In this document: piece by piece, positions 34,482 through 42,421 of the stretch
Layout of the letters: each line of letters opens with the position of its first letter
Position numbering within the stretch: position 1 is the first letter of the stretch
Assembly (NCBI GenBank): GCA_964450955.1
Contig: CAYVFI010000006.1
Span: 124,001-188,000, forward strand
Source: CAYNWT01 sp964450955
GTDB taxonomy: Bacteria; Planctomycetota; Planctomycetia; Planctomycetales; Planctomycetaceae
Length of the DNA stretch: 64,000 nt
Reading direction: 5' to 3'
Translations under genes and position numbers: made by a program
Notes under the pieces: generated by a model
What the model saw: only the letters and a program-made list of their open reading frames with translations
The model's database searches: none
Told to the model about the DNA's origin: nothing

Positions 34482-35948
34482 ATGCCCTTCGAACCATTCC
34501 GATTCTTACACGCAGCGAATCTTTGTCTCGACGCCACGCTGCAGTGCACTATTGCGCTGCCGGCTGATGCTCAGGCTGAGGTAGAAGACGCGACTCTGGA
34601 TGCGTTTAACAATCTTGTTGACGCGTGCATTGATAGACGCGTCGACTTTCTGCTGCTGACGGGCAATTGTTTCATAGAACGCGACCGCAGTCTCCGCGCG
34701 CGGTTGGCGTTAAGGGATGGGTTCCGGGAACTCAACCAACATGGGATCGCCGTTTTTGTTACTCCGGGCGAACACGACACGTCGGAAGCATGGCAGGCGA
34801 TTCCAGAACTTCCGAAAAATGTGACTGTCTGTCATCCTTCAAATCCAGAACCTGTCGCTGTGATGCGGGACGGCAAGGTCATCGCGACCATCGCTAATAA
34901 TTTGTTTTACGGTGAGGCTGATCACTTTGGGATTAAGTCGTCACCAACGACCGGCGACCGCCGTCCTTATCGTATTGGAATGTTGCACCCGGCACGGTTA
35001 TCAGAAATCGAAGCTCAGGACGGCCCGCTTGGGTTTGATGATGAATTCGACGATGACGAACCGGGTGGAGCCGTAGAAATCAGCGAACTGGGTGAGATTC
35101 GCGCGATCGAGGTTGCGGAACTGGTTCCGGAACAGCAAGCGCCGGAATTGCAGTCTGAAGTCGAACAGACGCTGGCCGCGTTCCTGCGACAGGCATTGGT
35201 CGATTATGCGGTGCTGACCGGGCAGGTGACTCGCCGAACAATTCGACTTCGCACGGGAGTCGCCCACAGCCCCGGTCGAACACAGCCGCTGGCCGCTGCC
35301 GATCATGGCAAGCATGGAGCCACAATTGTTGACGTCGACACGACAGGGCTGGCGACCTGCCGCCGCATACCGACTGTGACAACGCGGTGGAAGTCGATTG
35401 ACGTTCAGTTGGAACACGATGCGACAGCGGAAGAAATTCACGACCGTTGCCAGGAACTGCTGGCGGCTGAACCGCGAGAAAAAACCGAAGCCGTTTGGTT
35501 AGTCAGCTGGAACATTGTTGCCAGCAATTCAATTGTGCAGGACTTTCAAACACCCGGATATACCGATCGATTTGCGAACGCGATTGATGCGGCTCGGTCT
35601 GAGGGCGATCCGTCTTACGTCCATAGTTTCCGAGTATTCCCTGCATCACGACCGGATGAAATGCTTGGTGAAGACCTGTTGGTCTCGCAGTTCAATCGGC
35701 TCGCATCTGAAATTCAAATTGACGAAGAATTGCTGCAACGACTTGTCCCCGACGGCACACGCGACCTTGCGTGGAACGATCGACTGCGTTCGCTGACGTC
35801 GGAGTTGGACAAAGATCTAATTGCGGCGCACCTCAGGCGATTTGGGGGACACTGGTTTGCCAGAGTGGGAGTCGCTGAGGAAGTCGGTGTTGCCGCACCG
35901 GAGGCGTTCGAAAACGGCGAACAGGAATCCGAAGGGCTTAGTGAATGA
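34482..35948 (+). CDS. SbcD/YhaO-like metallophosphoesterase homologue with degenerate active site
   Basis: The ATG at 34482 has AAGGAG eight bases upstream; an ATG at 34452 is a weaker choice. The 488-residue protein aligns by eye with YhaO/SbcD nucleases: FRFLHAANLCLD at the N-terminus, DFLLLTGNCF, AVFVTPGEHD, IGMLHPAR and DYAVLTGQVTRR. The metal-binding residues are mostly replaced. The DxH of motif I is N13-x-C15, the GD of motif II is G61-N62, GNHD is G96-E97-H98-D99, and the last GHxH is G247-Q248-V249-T250. Only H98, D99 and H169 remain. This predicts loss of nuclease activity. An acidic insert (about 183-225) splits the core. The stop overlaps the start of the ATPase gene by four bases (ATGA), so the two are translationally coupled and should form a complex. 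Confidence 0.85.
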   Translation: MPFEPFRFLHAANLCLDATLQCTIALPADAQAEVEDATLDAFNNLVDACIDRRVDFLLLTGNCFIERDRSLRARLALRDGFRELNQHGIAVFVTPGEHDTSEAWQAIPELPKNVTVCHPSNPEPVAVMRDGKVIATIANNLFYGEADHFGIKSSPTTGDRRPYRIGMLHPARLSEIEAQDGPLGFDDEFDDDEPGGAVEISELGEIRAIEVAELVPEQQAPELQSEVEQTLAAFLRQALVDYAVLTGQVTRRTIRLRTGVAHSPGRTQPLAAADHGKHGATIVDVDTTGLATCRRIPTVTTRWKSIDVQLEHDATAEEIHDRCQELLAAEPREKTEAVWLVSWNIVASNSIVQDFQTPGYTDRFANAIDAARSEGDPSYVHSFRVFPASRPDEMLGEDLLVSQFNRLASEIQIDEELLQRLVPDGTRDLAWNDRLRSLTSELDKDLIAAHLRRFGGHWFARVGVAEEVGVAAPEAFENGEQESEGLSE

Positions 35949-38900
35949 GAATCACCGAAGTTGAAATCGATCGGTATCGCATTTGGCGAAACCTCACACT
36001 GCCGCTTAATTCAGACGGGCTAAGCGTTTTTTACGGACCCAACGAAGCCGGCAAAACAACGCTCATGAAATTCGTTCGCGCGGTGTTGTACGGGTTCCCT
36101 CCCGAAGACGCTGCGATGCGAGGCCAAAACGGTAAGATCGCGCCGTGGCATGGTTCTATCACTTGCCGCCATCGTAAACGTAAGTTCGTGATTGATCGAA
36201 CCGCACAGCAGGGGACACGCGGAGCGTTAACCGTGTCCGGGTTCAAGAAGGACGGTTCAAACAAGAAGAAGCTTGAGAAGCTGCTGTGTCGCACGTCAGA
36301 AGCGGTTTACGAAGACATTTTCGCGATCGGTGTTAAAGAGCTGCAGCAGCTGGCGACAATGGAAAGCGCCGAAGTCGCTGAACGAATCTATGGGCTTTCG
36401 CTGGGCCCGGAAGGTCAGGCACTGCTGAATGCCATTGCCGACGTCCGCGACTCACGCTTCGCGTTACTTAACGGACGGAAGAACTCGGGCAAGTTGCCCG
36501 ACATGTTCGCCAGGTACGAAAATCTGTTGGCCAACAGCGACTCGTTTGACCGATCGCGTGAAGAACATGCATCGCTGTGTCGCGAACGCGAACAACTTGA
36601 AACACGCATCGAAGAACTCCGCCGGCGTCAAAATGTCGCTGAGAGCAACCTGACCGGCCATCGGCATCTGCAGCGTTGCTGGAAACCGTGGAACCGCATT
36701 CGCTCACTGCAGTCTGAACTAAATAGCATGCCGACCGGGGCCGAAGTGCCCGATGACCTGTTTCGTGAGCTCAAAGATCTGGACAATCAGATCAACAAGG
36801 CCGACCGCATTCGTGAAACGACCAACGCCGCATTTGCTCAAATTAAGAAGCAGCTGGTACGCGGTCAGGAAGGCAACGAATTCGAACGTCACGCTGCCGC
36901 GCTGCAGGCTCTGGTCGATCAGTCCGAGTGGTTAAAACAAATCGAAGATCGGATCCGCGAATCGAAGTCGGATACACAGCACCTCCGAAACGAACTGGAT
37001 CAAGCCGCGCTCAGTATCGGACCGAACTGGACCGCCGAACGTCTGGCCGCTATCGATACCAGCCCCAAAGCTCACAGCCGCATGCTACAGACAGCACGCC
37101 GCTATCAGGCGGCTCTCTCACGTCGTGGTAAACTTCGCCGGCTGAATCGCAATCTCTCCCGAACGTCCCAAAACGAACTGGTCGAACTCAACACGCAGCT
37201 TGACCGACTTGGCACGTACACCATTGAAGAAGCCATCGCCAGCGAACGCGCGCGGTTGGCTCAACTGGAGGACGTGGGGCAACTAAAGCTGCAGGCTCAG
37301 GAACTGGAACAACGTTCGGGAACCATCCGCAAGCTTGTCGGGCGGATCGATAATACGGCGACAGTGCCGGAGTGGATCGATCGAATCTTCAGTATTTTTG
37401 GTGTTGCGGGTGTCCTGCTGTTCTTTGCGGGATTGTTGTTGTGGGCGACAGGAGGAGTTGGTGTTGGCGCATTGCACGGGGCGCTGGCTGGTGCTGCGTT
37501 CGGGTCGGCCGGGCTGACGTGGTTCTTTTGTCGGCTTGGATTGAAGAATCACTTCGACAATCAGGCCGGCCTGCGTTTGGACGATCTTCAGGACGAAGCT
37601 AAGGAAACAGAGACTCGATTGGTCGGTGTCCGCAGCCAGCTGAACGGTCTGTTGCAGGAACACGGCGATGGCTTCAACACGGCCGATACCAGCGCGGCTC
37701 GTGAAGTGGACATGATACGGGATACGGTTCACCGCATTGCGGCTTTAGAACGATTGGGTCGTGAGCAGGAAGAACTGAACGGCAAGCGCGAACGTCTGGG
37801 AAATCTTCGTGGCCGGTTCCGAGCTGCCCAGCAAAACGTCACGCAGGCACGTGCCGAGTGGGTTAGTTTGCTGCGTGAACTGGGTATGGACGAGACGGTC
37901 AAGACCAGCGAAGCATTCGATTTGTGGGCACGTATTGCCGAGGTCAACGAACTGAGTGTCCGCTATCGAAACGCTGGCCCCGAAGCTGAAGCGTTGACTC
38001 GATTGTATCAATCGATGTCCCAAAAAATTGAAGCTGTGGGGCGCAGCGTTGGGGCCACCAAGCTGGATTACAGCAGGCCCTTAACTGTACTTTCGGGCTG
38101 GGATCAGCAACTTAAGTCGCTCAACCGCGAACAGGAAACTCGGCAGCGTTCGATCGACGACCAGTACAAGAAGCAACGTGAGTCAGAAGAGGCAAACCAA
38201 ACAGTCGAACGGCTGCGCGTTCAGCGTTCCGGTCTTTTGGCCAGGGCAGGGGCTAGTTCTGTTGAAGAACTCAAACAGCAACAGGAATGGATGCAACTTC
38301 GCCGCGACCAAGAACGGCAGCTCGAACAGGCGCGTGATGAGCTGAACGAAGTCACCAGTTCACAGCCCCACATCGCGCTGATGGAAGATGACCTGCTGAA
38401 CTACAACGAGGAACTCACACGCGAGGCCATCGAAGCGGCCGAACTGGAATGGGAAGAAGTCAGCGAAGAACTCGGCAGTGCTCGCGAAAAGATCGGCAGT
38501 ATCAAGAAGGAAATCGAAACGCTTGAGAACAGCCGGACAAGCCTGTCGGCTCGATTCGAACGCGGCCAGGTTGCTGGTCGCATTCACCGTACGGCCGAAG
38601 AATGGTTCGCGCTGCAGTTGGCGGAAACCGTCATCGACAAAATGCGCGGGCAGTTTGAAAAAGCCAATGTCTCCGGAACACTGGCAGTCGCGTCCGACTA
38701 TCTGGAACAGCTGACTCAAGGCCGCTACACCCGCATTTGGGCTCCGCTTGGTAAGAACCGCATCTGCGTCGACGACCGATTGAACCGCACCTTCCGCATT
38801 GAACAGCTAAGCGGCGGGACCCGTGAGCAGTTATTCCTGGCCATCCGATTCGCGCTGGTGCACGAGTTCTCCGATCGGGGCATTGAACTGCCGATGGTGA

Positions 38901-39205
38901 TGGACGACCTGTTTGTCAACTTCGACGAAGGCCGAACCCGCGCCGCTGTGGATGCGTTAATGAACTTCGCTGACTCAGGCCAGCAAGTCATGTTCTTCAC
39001 TTGCCATCGCCATCTCGCCGGCATCTTTGAAGAACGCGGCATCCGCCCCGTCTGGCTACCCGGACCGGCCGCCGCCGAAGTCGAGGATGTTCACGAAGAC
39101 GGTGCAGTCCAGCCGGAGTTCATTTACGTCGAAGACGACGACAACCTGAACGACGAACTCTACGAGGAAGAAGAGATCCTGGGCGAAAGCCCCGTTCGGT
39201 CGTAA
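35945..39205 (+). CDS. YhaN/SbcC-like SMC-type ATPase with central membrane segments
   Basis: The 1086-residue protein has an N-terminal Walker A (GPNEAGKT, 31-38) and long coiled coils. Two hydrophobic segments lie in the middle at about 480-533 (IFGVAGVLLFFAGLLLWATG and ALAGAAFGSAGLTWFF). A C-terminal ABC signature LSGGTREQ (955-962) and Walker B VMDDLFVNFDEGR (D987-D988) follow. This is the layout of Bacillus YhaN and other AAA_27-type proteins, which pair with a YhaO-type nuclease in DNA-end processing or repair. The ATPase motifs are complete, unlike the partner's active site. The membrane pair at the tip, where SbcC/Rad50 has its zinc hook, would tether the complex to the membrane. The C-terminus is an acidic tail. 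It follows the YhaO-like gene with an ATGA overlap. Confidence 0.9.
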   Translation: MRITEVEIDRYRIWRNLTLPLNSDGLSVFYGPNEAGKTTLMKFVRAVLYGFPPEDAAMRGQNGKIAPWHGSITCRHRKRKFVIDRTAQQGTRGALTVSGFKKDGSNKKKLEKLLCRTSEAVYEDIFAIGVKELQQLATMESAEVAERIYGLSLGPEGQALLNAIADVRDSRFALLNGRKNSGKLPDMFARYENLLANSDSFDRSREEHASLCREREQLETRIEELRRRQNVAESNLTGHRHLQRCWKPWNRIRSLQSELNSMPTGAEVPDDLFRELKDLDNQINKADRIRETTNAAFAQIKKQLVRGQEGNEFERHAAALQALVDQSEWLKQIEDRIRESKSDTQHLRNELDQAALSIGPNWTAERLAAIDTSPKAHSRMLQTARRYQAALSRRGKLRRLNRNLSRTSQNELVELNTQLDRLGTYTIEEAIASERARLAQLEDVGQLKLQAQELEQRSGTIRKLVGRIDNTATVPEWIDRIFSIFGVAGVLLFFAGLLLWATGGVGVGALHGALAGAAFGSAGLTWFFCRLGLKNHFDNQAGLRLDDLQDEAKETETRLVGVRSQLNGLLQEHGDGFNTADTSAAREVDMIRDTVHRIAALERLGREQEELNGKRERLGNLRGRFRAAQQNVTQARAEWVSLLRELGMDETVKTSEAFDLWARIAEVNELSVRYRNAGPEAEALTRLYQSMSQKIEAVGRSVGATKLDYSRPLTVLSGWDQQLKSLNREQETRQRSIDDQYKKQRESEEANQTVERLRVQRSGLLARAGASSVEELKQQQEWMQLRRDQERQLEQARDELNEVTSSQPHIALMEDDLLNYNEELTREAIEAAELEWEEVSEELGSAREKIGSIKKEIETLENSRTSLSARFERGQVAGRIHRTAEEWFALQLAETVIDKMRGQFEKANVSGTLAVASDYLEQLTQGRYTRIWAPLGKNRICVDDRLNRTFRIEQLSGGTREQLFLAIRFALVHEFSDRGIELPMVMDDLFVNFDEGRTRAAVDALMNFADSGQQVMFFTCHRHLAGIFEERGIRPVWLPGPAAAEVEDVHEDGAVQPEFIYVEDDDNLNDELYEEEEILGESPVRS

Positions 39206-39289
39206 CCGGTTGATACCGATCCGGACGTTGGCGGCGGTCAGTCTCGGTATGAATGTTGCGGCGTTGATGTTCACGGCCGGGTTGTTTGT

Positions 39290-39448
39290 GCGGTAGCGAG
39301 TGAGTTCCTTAGAACGGATGGTGGCGATGTCGCGATCATCGACAACAAGAGAACCGCTGGTTGCACGATCAAATCCGGCCAGGATGTTCAGGAGCGTCGT
39401 CTTGCCGGAACCACTTTTGCCGATCACGGCAACACGATTCCGCGATTG
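39290..39448 (-). pseudogene. Fragment of a LolD/MacB-type ABC-transporter ATPase
   Basis: The minus-strand translation VAVIGKSGSGKTTLLNILAG, followed by FDRATSGSLVVDDRDI and KELTRYR, is an excellent match to the Walker A region of lipoprotein/macrolide-type ABC ATPases, through the start of the segment before the Q-loop. An in-frame TGA lies just upstream, no start or Shine-Dalgarno sequence fits, and similarity stops after ELTRYR, so no Q-loop, signature or Walker B is present. About 53 codons remain of a ~230-residue protein. This is a gene remnant. Confidence 0.8.
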
Positions 39449-39587
39449 CTCTCACCGCGTGAGGACCCGCGAAATCTGTTGTTCCACTGCGCGAAACAAA
39501 GAAGTCACGATCTTCCTGCACACGCATCAGATATGAACCCGCCCTTCTTGTGTCCGGGCCGATCTCGATGGAATCGACGTGCGGTGT

Positions 39588-39660
39588 GGATTCACCTACG
39601 GCAGCCGACTGGTGAATCCTACTGCCCCTGGATTCTGCGCCACCGATTTTACATCGGTGG
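39588..39660. repeat. Two adjacent perfect inverted repeats
   Basis: GGATTCACC (39588-39596) pairs with GGTGAATCC (39611-39619). CCACCGAT (39640-39647) pairs with ATCGGTGG (39653-39660) over a 5-base loop. Neither is followed by a clean T-run, though GGCTTTTT lies a few bases past the second on the plus strand. Role unknown. Confidence 0.6.
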
Positions 39661-39806
39661 GGCCACGGCTTTTTGCGCTACGAAGCCGGTCAGTTGTGTG
39701 TTGTAGTGCAGAAGCTGTTCAATCCCCCGCCCCCGCGACGTAAAGTCGGAGGCTGAAGGTCTCAAGTCAGTGTCATTGGGCGATTGGTTGCGGGTGAGTG
39801 TTGCCG

Positions 39807-40703
39807 TCAAACATCGCAGACCATCACGCTGTGGCGCAGGGCTTTTATTTTGTCTTTCCATGTCGGAATGAATTCCTGCGCGACGTAGCCGGTGTAGCCG
39901 GTTTCCAGGATGGCTTTCATGACGGCGGGGTAGTTAATCTCCTGGTTTTCATCCAGTTCGCAGCGGCCGGGATTGCCGGCGGTGTGGTAGTGGCCGATGA
40001 CGTTTTTGTACTGACGGATGCGGCGGATGACGTCGCCGTTCATGACCTGTACGTGGTAGACATCGAACAGCAGTTTCATGTTATTTGAACCAACGGCGTT
40101 GATGAGTTCGACGCAGACGTCAACATCGTCGCCAAAGTAGCCCGGGTGGCCTTTCATCGGATGCGAGTCGTCGCGGCTGTTGAGGTGTTCGAGGACAAGG
40201 TTGACGTTTTTTTTCTCTGCGTGGCCGATGACTGCCTTCCAGCACTTGATGCAGTTCTTCTTTGCCTGGTCGGTGTCGATGCCTTTCTTGCTCATGCCGG
40301 TGAAGGTGATGACGTTAGGCGAACCAACTTTCGCAGCAAGGTCGATGGCTTCGCGAAGCTTCTGCACGCACATGTCGAAGTTGTCCGGATCGACCGGACC
40401 TTTAGCAAAGCCGTGGCTTGAAACGAGCGAGATTTCGAGTCCGAGTTCTTTAACCTTCGGATAGTGCTTCCGATTGATTCCTTCAATCGCCGGCATGCCA
40501 ATGTCTTTGCAGTGCCGTGCGAGTTCGACATTCTCCATCGGGTTGAAGCACCAACCCATCACGGACTGGCGAATGCGGCCGTTCTTGATCTTGTAATCCG
40601 GTGGCACCTCAGGCTTATTGGTCTGTGCGACAGCGGTTGTCGCGATTCCGGCTGTTCCCAGCAGGCCCACTGTTTTAAGGACGTTGCGTCGGTTGATTTG
40701 CAT
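39807..40703 (-). CDS. Tat-exported hydroxypyruvate-isomerase-like TIM-barrel protein
   Basis: The ATG at 40703 (GAGG about eight bases upstream) gives a 298-residue protein opening with a twin-arginine signal: INRRNVLKTVGLLGTAGIATTAVAQ (quoted for position only, residues 3-27). The mature part is an AP-endonuclease-2/xylose-isomerase-like barrel related to hydroxypyruvate isomerase. SVMGWCFNPM, LVLEHLNSRDDSH, LLFDVYHVQVMNGD, IGHYHTAGNPGRCELDENQEINY and YVAQEFIPTW carry the conserved metal ligands E, D/H, H and E. Members interconvert hydroxypyruvate and tartronate semialdehyde or epimerise sugars; here the export signal argues for a periplasmic sugar isomerase/epimerase. The frame is open to 40781, but the upstream part has no signal. 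Confidence 0.92.
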   Translation of the reverse strand: MQINRRNVLKTVGLLGTAGIATTAVAQTNKPEVPPDYKIKNGRIRQSVMGWCFNPMENVELARHCKDIGMPAIEGINRKHYPKVKELGLEISLVSSHGFAKGPVDPDNFDMCVQKLREAIDLAAKVGSPNVITFTGMSKKGIDTDQAKKNCIKCWKAVIGHAEKKNVNLVLEHLNSRDDSHPMKGHPGYFGDDVDVCVELINAVGSNNMKLLFDVYHVQVMNGDVIRRIRQYKNVIGHYHTAGNPGRCELDENQEINYPAVMKAILETGYTGYVAQEFIPTWKDKIKALRHSVMVCDV

Positions 40704-40814
40704 GAGTGCCTCAGTTGGGTCGGGGAAGTTGGTTCCGGATACGGCTGGTGCATCATACTGAACAGGGCGGTCCCGGATCATTCACCAGCCAACAATTGAA
40801 GTGTATGGAGAAAC

Positions 40815-40839
40815 GGCGCCCCGCGCGAAATCGGGCGCC
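40815..40839 (-). terminator. Candidate terminator hairpin between the AraC and TIM-barrel genes
   Basis: GGCGCCC (40815-40821) and GGGCGCC (40833-40839) form a perfect 7-bp GC stem. On the minus strand the stem is followed by GTTTCT, a weak T-rich run. It lies about 90 bases past the stop of the AraC gene, where a terminator would be expected. It could instead be an operator for the TIM-barrel gene. Confidence 0.45.
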
Positions 40840-40927
40840 AGTCGTGGTTTTTCCTGCTACCGCGCTTCTACACGGTCGCACTGAGAACACCCAGGGGCCA
40901 GCGTGGAAAGCGGACACGGCGTGTTCG

Positions 40928-41698
40928 TCAGGCAGGTTCGGTGACGCGATACCGTTTCCGATACTTCAGTGGCGTCAGTCCGGTGGAGTTTTGAAAGTTT
41001 CGCGTCAGGTGACTTTGGTCGTAGAAGCCGCAATCGGCGGCGATTTGGCTAACCGCAAGATCGCTGTTCTCCAGCATGTGCCGGACGACGCCGATACGCA
41101 CTTCTCGGAGGTAGCGGATGGGAGTAATACCGAAGTGCTTTGAGAACTCACGCTGCAACTGACTTACCGAAAGATGAGCCTGCTCGGCCATCTCTGCGAC
41201 GCCAATTTCGGCCGCGTAGTTTTCTGTTACAAACGCAATAACCCGCACAAGCCGACTCGCGCCTGATGACTCGTTTGCTGAATACTCGTACGGACGTTTC
41301 AGTCCAGCGATACCGGCCACCTTATTCTTCTTGTCGAACAGAGGAATCTTGCTGCACAAATAGACGCGGGGAATTCCGTTTCGCCCGGGAACCATCCATA
41401 CCTGGTCCGACAATGACTCACGCGATTCGATCACGCGTCGATCTTCAGCAACGTACTGAGTTGCGATGGCAGGCGGAAAAAAATCGAGGTCCGTCTTGCC
41501 GATCAATTGCTCCGGGTGATTGACACCAACAACGTCGCAAACTGTTTGGTTGCCCAGCACGAACTGACCGTTCACGTCTTTGATGTACAGGTACACGCCC
41601 GGCACGACATCAAACAGCCCCAGCAAGGCTCTAGGGTTCGCCAGCCGTGCAAAGAACTTGTTCTGAATCTCAAGAGGTTTTTCGTTCGAATCGGTCAT
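40928..41698 (-). CDS. PAS-domain AraC-family transcriptional regulator
   Basis: The 256-residue regulator starts at the ATG at 41698. Residues ~20-125 are a PAS domain (DVVPGVYLYIKDVNGQFVLGN, GKTDLDFFPPAIA, GLKRPYEYS). Residues ~145-250 are a two-helix-turn-helix AraC domain (AEMAEQAHLSVSQLQREFSKHFG and AVSQIAADCGFYDQSHLTRNFQNSTGLTPLKYRKRYR, the latter the strongly conserved second HTH). The PAS domain would bind a small molecule, heme or flavin. It is divergent from a GlcG/HbpS-like gene with 98 bases between starts, the usual arrangement for a regulator and its target. Confidence 0.92.
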   Translation of the reverse strand: MTDSNEKPLEIQNKFFARLANPRALLGLFDVVPGVYLYIKDVNGQFVLGNQTVCDVVGVNHPEQLIGKTDLDFFPPAIATQYVAEDRRVIESRESLSDQVWMVPGRNGIPRVYLCSKIPLFDKKNKVAGIAGLKRPYEYSANESSGASRLVRVIAFVTENYAAEIGVAEMAEQAHLSVSQLQREFSKHFGITPIRYLREVRIGVVRHMLENSDLAVSQIAADCGFYDQSHLTRNFQNSTGLTPLKYRKRYRVTEPA

Positions 41699-41796
41699 GC
41701 GGCAAATGTACAAGTTTTTGCAGCGAATCTGCAATACGCAACTCGTCACCAGAGAGACACTTCTTGTGCGTTAAAACAAACGATCTGGAACATGAC
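41699..41796. promoter_or_regulatory. Divergent promoter region of the AraC regulator and the GlcG-like gene
   Basis: Only 98 bases separate the two start codons, so both promoters and the regulator's binding site should lie here. The stretch is AT-rich for this genome. I could not mark a convincing direct-repeat operator. Confidence 0.55.
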
Positions 41797-42222
41797 ATGA
41801 CTAACCAAACCGAACTGACTGCAGAACTTGCAAACCAAATTCTTGAAGCCGCTGTTGCGAAGTCCAACTCGCTGGACGTGGCGATGAACATCGCTGTCGT
41901 GGATGCCGGCGCGAATCTGAAAGCGTTTCAGCGGATGGACGGAGCGTGGCTGGGCAGCGTTGACATTGCAATTAAGAAAGCCCGCACCGCCCGGATGTTT
42001 GACATGCCCACGGGGGCGATTGGCGGTTTGTCGCAGCCCGGTGAATCACTGTACGGAATTGAGCATTCAAACGGCGGGCTGATTTCTTTCCCAGGTGGTC
42101 TTCCAATCAAGAATGCCGAGGGTGATATTATTGGAGCGGTTGGTGTGTCGGGTAGCACTGTCGAACACGACCACGCGGTTGCGACCGCAGCAACCGAAGC
42201 CGTTGTAGTAGTCGGGGCGTAA
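41797..42222 (+). CDS. GlcG/HbpS-like protein (DUF336 family)
   Basis: This 141-residue protein starts at the ATG at 41797. The fold-typical blocks AMNIAVVDAGANLKAFQRMDGA, AIKKARTARMFDMPT, SFPGGLPIK and IIGAVGVSGSTVEHDHAVATAA identify the GlcG/HbpS family. Relatives include GlcG of glycolate operons, the heme-binding sensor protein HbpS, and accessory proteins in diol and aromatic metabolism; the substrate cannot be read from sequence. There is no signal peptide, so it is cytoplasmic. The divergent PAS-AraC gene probably controls it. Confidence 0.9.
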   Translation: MTNQTELTAELANQILEAAVAKSNSLDVAMNIAVVDAGANLKAFQRMDGAWLGSVDIAIKKARTARMFDMPTGAIGGLSQPGESLYGIEHSNGGLISFPGGLPIKNAEGDIIGAVGVSGSTVEHDHAVATAATEAVVVVGA

Positions 42223-42421
42223 CGATTGCCTACACTCACCCGGCGAGCAGAAAACTGCTTCTTTCGCGTCGCGAGGGTCGGGATGGGTGACACGCCTTGT
42301 CGCGACCACTGGCGGCACCCGCAGCAATTGATACTGGTTGGGCCACACGTCAAAAGCCGATAAAATAGCCAGCCTCCCCGCCTGACCGTCCTGGTCAATT
42401 AGAACTTAAGAGAGCGAAGCC

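Larger units (their letters stand above)
39206..39806. other. Degenerate intergenic stretch
   Basis: This 600-base gap holds the fragment of an ABC-transporter ATPase on the minus strand (39290-39448) and two inverted repeats (39588-39619 and 39640-39660). No intact gene is supported. The stretch looks like decayed coding DNA with later palindromes. Confidence 0.6.

Noticed and set aside
39640..39660. Rho-independent terminator for the YhaN-like gene
   Set aside because: The stem is perfect, but it lies about 430 bases after the stop and no T-run follows directly.
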